Assembly (NCBI GenBank): GCA_016200895.1
Contig: JACQDX010000132.1
Location: 58,844 to 122,843 of the forward strand
DNA length: 64,000 bases
Direction of reading: 5' to 3'
DNA from: Burkholderiales bacterium
GTDB lineage: Bacteria; Pseudomonadota; Gammaproteobacteria; Burkholderiales; Burkholderiaceae_D
Shown here: positions 25,896 through 35,366 of the stretch, piece by piece
Numbering within the stretch: the first letter of the stretch is position 1
How the letters are laid out: each line of letters starts with the position of its first letter
Notes under the pieces: model-generated
What the model was told of the DNA's origin: nothing
The model's input: the letters and a program-made list of their open reading frames with translations, nothing else
Database searches by the model: none
Program-made: the position numbers and the translations under genes

Positions 25896-28496
25896 TTAAT
25901 TTTTCCAGCGAACGGACAAACCAATGGTACGGTCATAACGACGCAAATCACGTGGATTGCTTGGTATGGCGTGATAGTCGTGGTAAGTACGATCGAGCAT
26001 GTTTTCCATGTCCAGCGTCACACTCAGGTTTTCACTAAGCTTGTATGAAATGGAACCATCGAGTGTCTTGATAGGTGCCACGATCAGGTCAAAACCCAGG
26101 CCGCGATAATTGAAGGTATCAACAAATTTGTCGCGCCAGTTATAGGCCAGGCGCGCAGAAATGCCATTCTTTTCATACAGTCCGACGATGTTATATGACA
26201 ACCTTGACATACCGGCAAAAGGACTCGTTACACCATTGGCATCGGTCAGGTCACCTTGCATATAAGTGACATTCGCCTGCATGCCGAAACCGCTCATCCA
26301 GCCAGGTAGTTTGTCGTAGAACTGCTGATAAGACAATTCTGCACCTTGCAAGCGACCACTGGACAAATTGCGGGGGCGATTGACGTCATACACAATGCCG
26401 TTATAGGTTTCCTTAGTCGACCCTACCACGATATAGTTCTTGAAATCATGCCTGAACAAGGTCGCTGTAACGGAACCCGTCGGGGCGAAATACCATTCCA
26501 GTGCTGCATCAAAATTGTGACCCTCTATAGGTTTCAGGTCAGGATTGCCACCCGTGCCAGTTGCCAGCACGGTGGTGCTTGGCACGTTATATGAGACACC
26601 AGGATTAAACTGATCAAAAGCCGGACGCTGTATCGATTTTCCAGCAGTAAAACGGGCAATCAGGTCTGATTTCAAATTGGCTTTGAGCGTGAAGTTCGGC
26701 AACAAATCAGTCGAAGAAGGCTCACTGTTGACCGCCTTCAAGACACCATTAGCTTGCGAAAATCCGTGTAGTGCTGAATCTGTCCTGACAACACGCAAAC
26801 CGGCAGTGCCTTCAAAAGGAACCGTACCAAGCCTGAAGCCATAACGCACTTTGCCATAAGCTGCGTAAGTATTTTCCTGATTATTGTAGTAAGACAATGG
26901 ATCTTCCAGCGTTGCTGCACCCGTGCCATTGAACATCTTGCGAACTGCAGTGATATTGTCATGCAAATAGCTGGCACAAGGTGTAAGCCATTGCGTCAGG
27001 CCATAATCACCCGCCATAGGCAGCGAACCACATGCCAGCCCAGGAACTGAATTTGCCATGATGCCCGCAGGTGCAGGCATGAACCCATTCAATTCATGTC
27101 CATATGATGCAGTGCGCTTGGCAACCCGGACGCCGGTGCTGAATTCCTTGAAAAAAACTTCGTTTTCCGGATTATAAACAGCATCTGCGCGCCAGTCGGT
27201 TGAACGGCCTTCTGAATGGCTATGGTTATCGAATAAAGTGGCGACCCGATAATTTTTCGGGTCCATCATGTTGTAACCAGGATAGTAGAATTGCGCGCCA
27301 CCGTTGACATAAGTATTACCTGTCACGCTGGGTGGTGAGGCAATAAAGTCCATGATGGGAAATTCTTGCCGCCAATTACTGACTGTGCGGGCCAATTCTG
27401 TTGTGATACGCAATTGTGGCGTGGCATCCCAGCGCGCACCTATTGCCCCTTGAGTGCCTATGGAATAATCACGCGGTGCCTGCGTTGAGGATAAGGTAAA
27501 AGGATATGAGTTAGTCGACGTGACCGTAGCTGCCTGCCTGGTACCTGGTATCAGTGAGACTGCAGGATTACCGCCCCAACCCAGATCAGCAACAAAGAAC
27601 TGCCTTTGTGCATCATGATCAATTCGGGTAGACATGCCCTCTGCATATAACTCAAATTCAGAATTCGGACGCCATTGCGCAGCGAAATTACCGGCCAGAC
27701 GCTTGCGGTCGCCTGAATATAATACATGCCCCAGAGAATCAGGGCCGGTGATACCACCCGGGCGATCGACCGGTGGAGAATTCCAGGTTACCTCGTCACT
27801 ATAATGACCATCCTGATAGGACAAACCTACCAGCGCACCTATTTCACCGTAACCAGTTTTCCAGCGATTCGATACCATGCCGCTGACATTGGGGTCATTG
27901 GTTTTTGCCTTGTCGCGGTTTTCTATACGGGCCGAGACATTTGAGGAAAAGTCCTTGAAGTCAAAAGGACGGCTGGTACGCACATCAATCACACCAGCAG
28001 TACCACCCTCCACCATTTCTGCTCCCTGGGTTTTATAGACATCCACGCGTGACAACATGGCGATAGGAATGTCAGCCAGATATAGACTGCGGCCAGAGGA
28101 TGTGTACATTTCACGGCCATTGAGCAAAGTCACCAGGCCTGGCAAGCCGCGAACGATAACCGTATTCGCCTCACCAAATTCACGCTTGATCTGCACACCG
28201 GTCACACGGCCTAAAATTTCTGCTACATTCTTGTCAGGGAATTTGCCAGCCTCGTCAGCGACGATAGAATCAACTACTTCGTCTGATTTCATTTTGATCA
28301 TCTGAGCGCTTTGCGCAGATTTGCGCACGCCCGTTACGGTAACGACAGTTTCTTCAGCTTTGGCAGGTGGAATTATCTCTTGCGCCCATACCGAGGCGCT
28401 ACTGAGTATGCCGGCACCAGCAAGGGCCGCTACTGTTGCGTTTAAAGTGAAACGGCAAGTCTTGGCCTTACCATGGCCAGGTAATTGAGATTTCAT
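25896..28496 (-). CDS. TonB-dependent outer-membrane receptor
   Basis: This is an 866-residue receptor. A signal peptide (cleavage near SVWAQ) is followed by the TonB-box-like ETVVTVTGVRKSAQS, a plug domain (KFPDKNVAEILGRVTGVQIKR, VIVRGLPGLVTLLNGRE) and a 22-strand barrel that ends DRTIGLSVRWKN with the usual aromatic terminal residues. GGAG precedes the ATG. It belongs to the carbohydrate-type TonB receptors of Caulobacter/Xanthomonas kind rather than SusC, and no SusD partner exists. The shared LysR-type promoter directly upstream links it to arabinose genes, so arabinan or arabino-oligosaccharides are the probable cargo. An unlinked hairpin lies after its stop. Confidence 0.93.
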   Translation of the reverse strand: MKSQLPGHGKAKTCRFTLNATVAALAGAGILSSASVWAQEIIPPAKAEETVVTVTGVRKSAQSAQMIKMKSDEVVDSIVADEAGKFPDKNVAEILGRVTGVQIKREFGEANTVIVRGLPGLVTLLNGREMYTSSGRSLYLADIPIAMLSRVDVYKTQGAEMVEGGTAGVIDVRTSRPFDFKDFSSNVSARIENRDKAKTNDPNVSGMVSNRWKTGYGEIGALVGLSYQDGHYSDEVTWNSPPVDRPGGITGPDSLGHVLYSGDRKRLAGNFAAQWRPNSEFELYAEGMSTRIDHDAQRQFFVADLGWGGNPAVSLIPGTRQAATVTSTNSYPFTLSSTQAPRDYSIGTQGAIGARWDATPQLRITTELARTVSNWRQEFPIMDFIASPPSVTGNTYVNGGAQFYYPGYNMMDPKNYRVATLFDNHSHSEGRSTDWRADAVYNPENEVFFKEFSTGVRVAKRTASYGHELNGFMPAPAGIMANSVPGLACGSLPMAGDYGLTQWLTPCASYLHDNITAVRKMFNGTGAATLEDPLSYYNNQENTYAAYGKVRYGFRLGTVPFEGTAGLRVVRTDSALHGFSQANGVLKAVNSEPSSTDLLPNFTLKANLKSDLIARFTAGKSIQRPAFDQFNPGVSYNVPSTTVLATGTGGNPDLKPIEGHNFDAALEWYFAPTGSVTATLFRHDFKNYIVVGSTKETYNGIVYDVNRPRNLSSGRLQGAELSYQQFYDKLPGWMSGFGMQANVTYMQGDLTDANGVTSPFAGMSRLSYNIVGLYEKNGISARLAYNWRDKFVDTFNYRGLGFDLIVAPIKTLDGSISYKLSENLSVTLDMENMLDRTYHDYHAIPSNPRDLRRYDRTIGLSVRWKN

Positions 28497-28561
28497 AAGT
28501 CTCCAATATAATTGTAGTTTTGTAATTCAGGGGTGGCATCTATCATTCATGCTCTGACTTT

Positions 28562-28628
28562 ATCTTAAGCTGCCCCTAAAAATCTCTCCAATCATATTTT
28601 CGGCATTTTTGATATCATTTTCGATATT
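28562..28628 (-). promoter_or_regulatory. Putative LysR-activated promoter of the first TonB receptor
   Basis: On the minus strand: AATATC (28628-28623), six bases, GATATC (28616-28611), fifteen bases, ATGATTGGA (28595-28587). TTGGAG (28591-28586) and TAAGAT (28567-28562) are 18 bases apart as -35 and -10. All spacings equal those before the arabinonate dehydratase and ytfQ-like genes; the dyad and box each differ from those copies by one or two bases. Confidence 0.6.
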
Positions 28629-28700
28629 GCACTTGCATCAACTTCAAGTGAATTATTTATATAAAAATAAGAAATCACTCCTCTGGCTTGCTCAATCGTG

Positions 28701-28722
28701 CAAAAACAGTATTCTGTTTTTG
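28701..28722. repeat. Perfect 9-base inverted repeat
   Basis: CAAAAACAG, four bases, CTGTTTTTG. It lies about 80 bases beyond the stop of the GH105 gene and upstream of the TonB receptor promoter. It is AT-rich, so it could be a weak terminator (T-rich arm on both strands) or an operator. The rest of 28629-28801 holds no gene. Confidence 0.5.
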
Positions 28723-28801
28723 GAGAGGATAGTAAGACAATCATAAACAGCCTTACCATCCATTTACAATCCAGTCTCAATCCATTTTCTGTAAATTAAA
28801 A

Positions 28802-30226
28802 TCAGGGTTTTACCAATTTGATCTGCAGTGAACTGTCATTGATTTCAAAGGTATTGGCCTTCATCAGGTTGATGACTTCTGCACCGGCCAGCAATACCGG
28901 GCCGTAGCTATGCGCAGCAAATACGTTGACCGGGCGATAGTAATAAAACGCCGGATCAAAACCCATGCCAGTTCCCACACAGGTACCTTCCACCTGGCCT
29001 TTTTGCGTCACTTTGCTGGCTACTGCATTCCATGCCAGCATGACTACCGGTGCGTAGGCACGTTTATCGATAAAGCCGCGATTGATGGCGTGCGCCATGG
29101 TATAGGTATAGATGGCAGTGGCAGATGTTTCCAGGTAGCTGTCATTACGGTCCAGAAGTTGATGCCAGAATCCTGTGCCATGCTGGTAAGACGCCAGGCC
29201 TTTGACATGAGCTTGCAATTGCGCCGACACGTCGGCGTAGCCAGGGTGGTCTGGTGGCAATACATCCAGCAATTCAACCAGGGTCATGACGGCCCAGCCG
29301 TTTGCCCTGGCCCAGTGAAATTGTGGATGCACGCCCATGTCCTGCACCCAGCCATGCATGTACACGCCTTTTTCCTTGTTGAACATGCGTTCAGAAAACA
29401 GTTTGACCTGTTTCACGGCATCATCAAAGTACTTGCTGTCTCCTGTCAATTTACCCATTTGTGCCAATGCCGGGACACTCATGAACAAATCGTCCAGCCA
29501 CAAGGTATTGGGCTGTGGACGGTTGCGGGCCAGCGTGCCATCCGGCAGGCGGAATTCCTTGGTGCTGACATAGCTACTGCAAATATCAATCAGGCTGGAC
29601 AGTTTATTGGAGACACCATCCCTGGTGGCTTTGATCATAGCGGCACACATGGCGCCTGCATCATCCAGCGCATGTGGCTGCAGCAGGGAACGAATAGGTG
29701 AAGGGCTTTTCGGATTGGCTTTCAGGCGCGCAATGTAATGTGGTGCCAGGTCTGCCAGCAAACCAAGGCGATCACTGGCGTAGTTGCTGAAACGTTTGTC
29801 ACCGGTAGCACTGCCAGCCAGCAACATGCCTGCATATGTAACACCCCATTCATAGCTGGTCAGACGGTAATCGCCGGGGGCCAATATCGTATCGTCATTG
29901 ATCTGGGAGAAATCTGTAATCTGTTTTTTTGTTTTGCCATCAATAATTTTGGCGGGAGTGACGTTATCCAGATAGGCATGCACGCGATACAGCACTTTCT
30001 TGACATCTTCTGCTGTGGGCTGTCCATATGGCGTGGGGTAATCGGATTGCATCAAATGCAGGGGTGCAGTCACGTCATTGGCTGGCTTGGTTGCTTTGCC
30101 TGTTTTGCCAGCGGCTACTGCCATGCTCATGCTTAATGGCAGCATGCAGGTAATACCCGCGATGGCCAACAATTTGAATGTTGAACGCAGGCCTGATTGG
30201 TTTTTTTGTCTCATCTTTATCATCAT
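28802..30226 (-). CDS. Unsaturated rhamnogalacturonyl hydrolase, GH105, exported
   Basis: This is a 474-residue (alpha/alpha)6-barrel protein with a signal peptide (STFKLLAIAGITCMLPLSMS, cleavage near AVAAG). The features TLWLDDLFMSVPALAQMG, QFHWARANGWAVMTLVELLD and LETSATAIYTYTMAHAINRG are typical of GH88/GH105; the Asp in the first is in the place of the general acid. It removes unsaturated galacturonate from fragments made by rhamnogalacturonan lyases. AAGAG before the first ATG supports the start. It is last in a three-gene operon after the CE12 esterase and the DUF6250-like protein. A second GH105 (35739-36965) is a distant paralogue. Confidence 0.9.
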   Translation of the reverse strand: MMIKMRQKNQSGLRSTFKLLAIAGITCMLPLSMSMAVAAGKTGKATKPANDVTAPLHLMQSDYPTPYGQPTAEDVKKVLYRVHAYLDNVTPAKIIDGKTKKQITDFSQINDDTILAPGDYRLTSYEWGVTYAGMLLAGSATGDKRFSNYASDRLGLLADLAPHYIARLKANPKSPSPIRSLLQPHALDDAGAMCAAMIKATRDGVSNKLSSLIDICSSYVSTKEFRLPDGTLARNRPQPNTLWLDDLFMSVPALAQMGKLTGDSKYFDDAVKQVKLFSERMFNKEKGVYMHGWVQDMGVHPQFHWARANGWAVMTLVELLDVLPPDHPGYADVSAQLQAHVKGLASYQHGTGFWHQLLDRNDSYLETSATAIYTYTMAHAINRGFIDKRAYAPVVMLAWNAVASKVTQKGQVEGTCVGTGMGFDPAFYYYRPVNVFAAHSYGPVLLAGAEVINLMKANTFEINDSSLQIKLVKP

Positions 30227-30261
30227 TTTTTGCTCTTAAATTGATCTTGCGGGTACCAGTT

Positions 30262-31005
30262 TTATTCCAGTTGGTAAATCTTGAAGTCGCGTATCTGTTG
30301 CCGGGATTGCGTCGTGCGGAATCCAAAGTAGCCATCTCGCAGGGCATCTTTGTCCATATATGAAAAGAAGACTTTGCCATCGACCAACAGGCGCGTGCAA
30401 CCCTGATACACCGTTGTTTCTATGACGTAGTCCCGGTTTGCCTGCAACAAGGCATCGCCTCCATTCAACTCGCTCAGCAGAGTACGTTCGCCATTGCCCT
30501 GGTATTTGCGAAACCTGGTCGTGGTGTTGGTGTTGCCGCCTATGCCGGCGTAATACAGGCGTAAATCGTCGTATTCTTCAAATACACCCTTGCGGGTAAA
30601 GATATTTTGATTACGTGGATCGGTCGCCATCCAGAATTGATTCAGGTCAGACAGGCGGTCATTGCGGCCCTGTTCCATCACGACCCTGCGCGTATACCTG
30701 ATCAATATGTTGCCAGACAATTTTTGTTTGAACCATACCGTTGCACCTTTCGCTGCATCGATGAAAAGCTGGTGATTGGCTACGCTAATATCAGAATTCT
30801 TTGTGTCGGCAGACTCCACCTGCCACTGCCGCAGATCAGTGTCAAAGTCATCCTGGTAAATTAATTTACCAGGCTTGCCCCACTGACTGCAAGTAGCATC
30901 CGCAGACTGTGCAGCGGCAGGTAAAGCCAGGATCATGACAACGAGAGTTGAAATAGCCTTGCAAACTGGTCGCAGGTTTGTTCGTACATAAGACATGAAC
31001 ATCAT
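30262..31005 (-). CDS. Exported beta-sandwich protein, DUF6250 (YesU-like)
   Basis: This is a 247-residue secreted protein. It has a signal peptide (ISTLVVMILALPAAAQS), then one jelly-roll domain with LIYQDDFDTDLRQWQVE at the start, DLNQFWMATDPRN in the middle and YFGFRTTQSRQQIRDFKIYQ at the end. It resembles YesU of the Bacillus rhamnogalacturonan cluster and DUF6250 proteins. Function is not established; a carbohydrate-binding or hydrolase role on rhamnogalacturonan fits its place between CE12 esterase and GH105. Start is uncertain among ATG codons at 31005, 31002 and 30996, because none has a clear ribosome site. Confidence 0.7.
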   Translation of the reverse strand: MMFMSYVRTNLRPVCKAISTLVVMILALPAAAQSADATCSQWGKPGKLIYQDDFDTDLRQWQVESADTKNSDISVANHQLFIDAAKGATVWFKQKLSGNILIRYTRRVVMEQGRNDRLSDLNQFWMATDPRNQNIFTRKGVFEEYDDLRLYYAGIGGNTNTTTRFRKYQGNGERTLLSELNGGDALLQANRDYVIETTVYQGCTRLLVDGKVFFSYMDKDALRDGYFGFRTTQSRQQIRDFKIYQLE

Positions 31006-31016
31006 TTTTTGAACTA

Positions 31017-31946
31017 TTATTTTGGTGATGCAGCAGGCAATTTTAGATCGACTGACTTATCATTTAAATAGTTTTTCAACTGTGCATATTGCAAAGTCTT
31101 GATACCCGCCACGACCACACGTGCATTGAATTCTGCACCGGCCAGATTGGTGTGGGTATGTTCGTCTGGTGTCACCATGGGGAACAACTTCAACACTTCA
31201 TCCTTGCCCATGGCATCGTAGGCAGTGGCGATGTTTTCATTCAGGTCAATAAAATCTGCTTTTTCCCGTTTCGCCAACTGTTCAGCCCACCCACCATAAC
31301 TGGCTTTGCTGCGATTGATTTTTCCACTTGCGTCCCAGCCCTTGCGTGGTATAGGAGAACATACGATGGCCTGCACGCCTTTTGCTCTGGCCTCTGCAAT
31401 AAATTTGCGCAAATACCAGCCATAGCTGTGTACTGTTTCTGGCAATTTTGTCAGCAGGTTATCGATTTCTTCAGCCTCTTCACCGATGCCTTTGATAGTT
31501 CCTCTTGCACGACTGGTATCGTTCAATGGACCATTATCATTGTGGCCGAATTGCATGATGACAAAATCACCCGGCTTCATCAATGCCAGGCTTCTTTGCC
31601 AGTGTCCGCCGGTCAGATAAGTGCGGCTGCTGAGACCACCGATGGCACGGTTGACGACATTGATTTTATCCGTCTGAAAATAGGCCTTGATGGGATTACC
31701 CCAACCCCACTGCCCTTCTGCCCCCTTGTTTTGACCATCGTCCCGGCCATTGCGCACGGTTGAATCACCGATAAAAAATACCGAAGGCAATTGCGGATTC
31801 GCCGGTTCAGGCAATACGATACGCGCTGCTGCATTAGGGTCGGTATTCACTGCAGGTGGCGGTGAAGTTTGCGCCAGGGCAGAACAAGTCCAGCCCAACA
31901 CACTGACACAGATCAGGCGGCGCACCGCAGACATACAGGTATTCAT
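31017..31946 (-). CDS. Rhamnogalacturonan acetylesterase, CE12 (SGNH hydrolase)
   Basis: This is a 309-residue exported SGNH esterase. After the signal peptide (cleavage near SALAQ) come block I FFIGDSTVRNG with the nucleophile Ser, block II GGLSSRTY with Gly, block III FGHNDNG with Asn and block V TPDEHTHTN with the Asp and His. This order and spacing match RhgT/YesT-type CE12 enzymes, which remove acetyl groups from galacturonate residues of rhamnogalacturonan I so that lyases can act. First gene of the three-gene operon reading towards 28802; divergent from the PL22-like gene on the other strand. Confidence 0.9.
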   Translation of the reverse strand: MNTCMSAVRRLICVSVLGWTCSALAQTSPPPAVNTDPNAAARIVLPEPANPQLPSVFFIGDSTVRNGRDDGQNKGAEGQWGWGNPIKAYFQTDKINVVNRAIGGLSSRTYLTGGHWQRSLALMKPGDFVIMQFGHNDNGPLNDTSRARGTIKGIGEEAEEIDNLLTKLPETVHSYGWYLRKFIAEARAKGVQAIVCSPIPRKGWDASGKINRSKASYGGWAEQLAKREKADFIDLNENIATAYDAMGKDEVLKLFPMVTPDEHTHTNLAGAEFNARVVVAGIKTLQYAQLKNYLNDKSVDLKLPAASPK

Positions 31947-32263
31947 AAATGGATGACAGGAATAATGGTTAAGTATCTTCGGTTAAAGGAGGACTGATGG
32001 ATATTGATCATCATACACAGGTCAGAATATAAGGATCTCAACAGGCTCTTCATATGATTTCATTTTATGCGAGAGCTTGTAATTGACTGCAAGACTTGCT
32101 TAAAGAATCAAAAAAATGATCAAGTTGATTGGACGATGCAATTTCTGGAAAATTTGCCTGAAAACCGAGCACAATATGCAGCACTGATGTCATTCCATTC
32201 AAGCATATTAAGAGAATGATCATCCGGGATTTAACCGATTACTCCCACACATGTCAAAACTCC
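31947..32263. promoter_or_regulatory. Divergent intergenic region between CE12 and PL22-like genes
   Basis: About 317 bases with promoters facing both ways. I see TGATCAAG and TTGATTGG in tandem near 32116-32132, resembling the TGATCAA/TGATTGA elements near the rhamnose regulator, and AT-rich stretches, but no element clear enough to name. No gene is supported here. Confidence 0.4.
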
Positions 32264-33655
32264 ATGAACCGCTTATCTGTTCGCATCTTATCCTCCCGTT
32301 TCTCGATTCTCCTTCCGATTCTCTTCCTGTGCCTGTTCTGTCTGTGTTCCACATCTGCCTTTGCGCAAATAGGCCATCGCTTCCCCAGCGAACGCAAAGT
32401 GGTCAAAGACCCGGTCACAGGGGTGATGCTGACATTCTTGACCAGCCAGCCGCATGGTGATTCCAAAATCTACCCCACCCACCCGCAGTGGACTTCGGAC
32501 GGGCAATGGGTGATCTTTCGTTCAGGCATCGCAAAAGGCGAAGCGATGGCCGTCAATGAGCAAACCGGGGATATCGTACAGGTATCTGAAGGTGGCTATA
32601 CTGGCATGTTGAATGTGTCGACACGTGCCATGAAACTGTATTTCATGCGTAACACGGATAAATCTCCAAGCGAAGGAAAAGCTGGCCGACCACGTCAGGC
32701 CTCGCCGCTTGAACTGGTGGAAGTTGATCTCGCTGCAGTATTTGCCGACAGCAAAGCTGGCAAGATGAAGTCGCTAGAAAACTACCAGCGTATATGCGGC
32801 GTAGTACCTGCTGAAGTTGGACAAGCCGCCGACCTGGCGCTGGATGCTGCCGACGAATGGATATATTTCCGCGAAACGTCACAGGAGGCAGCAAAATACC
32901 TTGCTAAAAATGCGCGCGTAGAAAAAAGCTTCGGCCCCAGAAACATGGGTGCGGGCCCCGGCGGCATTGCAAAAATGCATGTCAAGACAGGGGAGATACG
33001 CCACGTTATCTCCGCGCCATTCCAGATCGGCCATATCCAGGCAAACCTATGGAATCCGGGTGAGATTATTTTTTGCTGGGAAACCGGCGGCAAATCACCT
33101 CAGCGCACCTGGGTGGTGATGGCAGACGGCAGTGGTTTGCGCCCGCTTTATCCTGAAGCTGACTATGAATGGGTCACCCATGAAGCTGTCATTTCAAAAG
33201 ATGAAGTGGCGATGGCGATTATGGGGCATCGCAGCATCGGGGGAACAAATAATAGTGCCAACAAGGGCACTGCTGTTGAGGGCGCTAACCCGGGTCAAGA
33301 TCCTGGCTGGGGCAACGCTGGCACACGTGAAAAACCCAGCGGCCTTGCCATAGTCAATTTGCGCACACGTGAAATGCGTATCGCGGGGCAAACACCATCA
33401 GGAAGCGGCTTGTGGCATGTGCATGGGTCTAGCGATGGTCGCTGGGCGGTTGGCGATGATTTCAGCCGCAGCATCTATCTGATAGACCGTCTGAGTGGCA
33501 AGATGAGCTTGCTCAGTACCGGGCACAAGGACACGGCGGCAGACCACCCTCACCCTACATTCAGCCCGGATGGCAAGAAGATAGAAATCCAGTCAGCCAT
33601 GCTGTCGGCTGACAACCGGACACTGAATATCTGCATTATCCCTGTGCCAAATTGA
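32264..33655 (+). CDS. Exported oligogalacturonate lyase-like protein (PL22 family)
   Basis: This is a beta-propeller protein of about 463 residues resembling oligogalacturonate lyase (PL22). A long hydrophobic signal (FSILLPILFLCLFCLCS, cleavage near AFAQ) is present. Propeller blades include PTHPQWTSDGQWVIFRSG, GHIQANLWNPGEIIFCWE, EADYEWVTHEAVISKDE and HVHGSSDGRWAVGDD; the closing blade DHPHPTFSPDGKKIEIQS contains the His residues that bind Mn2+ in the family. Known PL22 enzymes are mostly cytosolic, so export is unusual and suggests periplasmic cleavage of unsaturated or saturated uronate dimers. Start chosen at the ATG beginning MNRLSVRI; an upstream ATG at 32216 adds 16 residues. Alone on the plus strand. 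Confidence 0.75.
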   Translation: MNRLSVRILSSRFSILLPILFLCLFCLCSTSAFAQIGHRFPSERKVVKDPVTGVMLTFLTSQPHGDSKIYPTHPQWTSDGQWVIFRSGIAKGEAMAVNEQTGDIVQVSEGGYTGMLNVSTRAMKLYFMRNTDKSPSEGKAGRPRQASPLELVEVDLAAVFADSKAGKMKSLENYQRICGVVPAEVGQAADLALDAADEWIYFRETSQEAAKYLAKNARVEKSFGPRNMGAGPGGIAKMHVKTGEIRHVISAPFQIGHIQANLWNPGEIIFCWETGGKSPQRTWVVMADGSGLRPLYPEADYEWVTHEAVISKDEVAMAIMGHRSIGGTNNSANKGTAVEGANPGQDPGWGNAGTREKPSGLAIVNLRTREMRIAGQTPSGSGLWHVHGSSDGRWAVGDDFSRSIYLIDRLSGKMSLLSTGHKDTAADHPHPTFSPDGKKIEIQSAMLSADNRTLNICIIPVPN

Positions 33656-33693
33656 TGTAAATTGACCGGCGAATTCAGATCATGCGGCGAACA

Positions 33694-34359
33694 TCATTCC
33701 AGTTTTTGAACGCGCACATTGCGCAGTTCATATGCAGTGCCTTCAAGCTGAAAACCGATGTGGCCAGAATCAGGGCTGGATTTGTTGATCCTGTTTTGCA
33801 CTATGCCGTTGATCTTGACTTCAACAGTACCATCCCTGGCAAGAATGTCGCAGCTATTCCATTCACCAACCGGCTTTTCGCTATCAGCCAGTTTTGCCTT
33901 GATGGGAGGGTAAGCTCCCTCGGCAGTAGTCAGGGGTTCGGCAAAACTGGCACCGGCCATGGGCAGCAGGTCACCGACATTTTTGTATTTGGTCTGGATT
34001 TGCAAACTCAGTGGCCAGACCTTGTCTTTGGGACCAGAGCTGATGTGTATCAACACACCGCCATTACCGGGAGCAGCAGTCCAGCGCCATTCTGCATGCA
34101 GTGAAAAATTTTTATAGCTATCTGTCGTGGCGATATAGCCAGAAGGCTTGCCGGTAGAAGCAATCAAGCCGTCAGCCGTGATACTGAACACTTCTTCAAT
34201 CTTGCTTGTCGGTGTAGTTTGAATTTCCCAGCCCTTGAAATCACGGCCATTGAACAGTTCATCAGCATTGGCAACAGGGCTGGCCATGAGAGACAGGATG
34301 GTTGCGACAGACAATACGGATAACTGAAAAGGCTTCAAAAAACGGGAAAGTTGACGCAT
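33694..34359 (-). CDS. DUF1080 (3-keto-glycoside hydrolase-like) exported protein
   Basis: This is a 221-residue jelly-roll protein of the DUF1080 family. After a signal peptide (QLSVLSVATILSLMASPVANA) the domain starts ELFNGRDFKGWEI and ends GHIGFQLEGTAYELRNVRVQ, the usual borders. DUF1080 proteins include laminarinase-like folds, and some cleave 3-keto-disaccharides. The ATG at 34359 has GAGAAAG upstream; the longer frame to 34434 overlaps the divergent esterase and is rejected. Its exact substrate is unknown; the neighbours suggest pectin. It converges with the PL22-like gene, with 38 bases between stops. Confidence 0.8.
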   Translation of the reverse strand: MRQLSRFLKPFQLSVLSVATILSLMASPVANADELFNGRDFKGWEIQTTPTSKIEEVFSITADGLIASTGKPSGYIATTDSYKNFSLHAEWRWTAAPGNGGVLIHISSGPKDKVWPLSLQIQTKYKNVGDLLPMAGASFAEPLTTAEGAYPPIKAKLADSEKPVGEWNSCDILARDGTVEVKINGIVQNRINKSSPDSGHIGFQLEGTAYELRNVRVQKLE

Positions 34360-34414
34360 GATGTTCTTTCTCAAATGGAATTGATATTTTTTATAACATA
34401 CTTCATTTACTACC

Positions 34415-35332
34415 ATGACACGACTTTTTTTCACTTTGTTACTGGCCCTGTCGGCTTTTTCTTCTCACGCACAATCAAGTTCCATCGCCCTGTGGCCAGA
34501 AGGCGTGCCAGGAGCGAAAAACATAGGACCAGAACAAGTGTCTGATGGCCGCACATCGAATGTCAGCGAACCCACTCTGACTTTTTACCCTGCTGCTGCC
34601 GACAGAAAAAACGGTAGTACCGTGATCATTTGCCCCGGCGGCGGCTATATGCGCCTGTCTACCCTGCGTGAAGGTGAGCAATACGCCCACTGGCTCAGCA
34701 CCCTGGGTGTCAGCAGCTTTGTGCTGAAATCACGCCTGGCAGAATTTGGTCACCCTGCCCCATTGCAGGATGTCTTGCGTGCCATTCGCCTGGTGCGCTC
34801 CAGCGCAACGCAATATGGCATAGACCCCAAACGCATCGGTATCATGGGTAGTTCTGCTGGCGGCCATCTGGCAGCCAGCGCTGGCACCCTGTTTGATCAC
34901 ACGCTGGGGCGCACCGGCGCTGCACTTGACGGTGTCAATGCACGCCCTGATTTCATGATACTGATGTACCCCGTCATCACCATGCAAGACCCATCGGTAC
35001 ATGCAGGTTCGCGCAAAGCCCTTTTGGGTGCATCATCCAGCGCAGAATTCATGCAGTTGATGTCACTGGAAAAACAGGTCAGCAGCACGACGCCCCCTAC
35101 TTTGTTGATCCATACCCAGAATGACAAAACCGTTCCAGTCGAAAACAGTATCCTGTTTTATCAGGCCCTGACCAAAGCAGGTGTGCCAGCGGAAATGCTG
35201 TTATTTGAACGTGGCACACATGGCATGGGTATGCGTCTTGGTAACGGTAATGCATCCGATTGGCCGCATCGTGCTGAGGAGTGGCTGAGGGATAGAAAAA
35301 TACTGCAATCCGACAACCAATCAGAAAAATAA
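34415..35332 (+). CDS. Exported alpha/beta-hydrolase esterase (acetylesterase-like)
   Basis: This is a 305-residue alpha/beta hydrolase with an N-terminal signal peptide (FFTLLLALSAFSSHAQ). The triad is visible: Ser in IMGSSAGGHLAAS, Asp in HTQNDKTVPVENS and His in ERGTHGMGM; the oxyanion stretch is ICPGGGYMRLS. It belongs to the carbohydrate acetylesterase group (BD-FAE/CE20-like), so removal of acetyl groups from pectin or hemicellulose is likely. The start lies only 55 bases from the divergent DUF1080 start, so the two promoters share that gap. A terminator follows the stop at 35367-35404. Confidence 0.85.
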   Translation: MTRLFFTLLLALSAFSSHAQSSSIALWPEGVPGAKNIGPEQVSDGRTSNVSEPTLTFYPAAADRKNGSTVIICPGGGYMRLSTLREGEQYAHWLSTLGVSSFVLKSRLAEFGHPAPLQDVLRAIRLVRSSATQYGIDPKRIGIMGSSAGGHLAASAGTLFDHTLGRTGAALDGVNARPDFMILMYPVITMQDPSVHAGSRKALLGASSSAEFMQLMSLEKQVSSTTPPTLLIHTQNDKTVPVENSILFYQALTKAGVPAEMLLFERGTHGMGMRLGNGNASDWPHRAEEWLRDRKILQSDNQSEK

Positions 35333-35366
35333 GCAGCAAAAAAGTAAACCCCGAAAAGATACAAGG

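Noticed and set aside
34360..34434. Longer start of the DUF1080 protein
   Set aside because: It would overlap the divergent esterase gene; the ATG at 34359 with GAGAAAG and a signal peptide is preferred.
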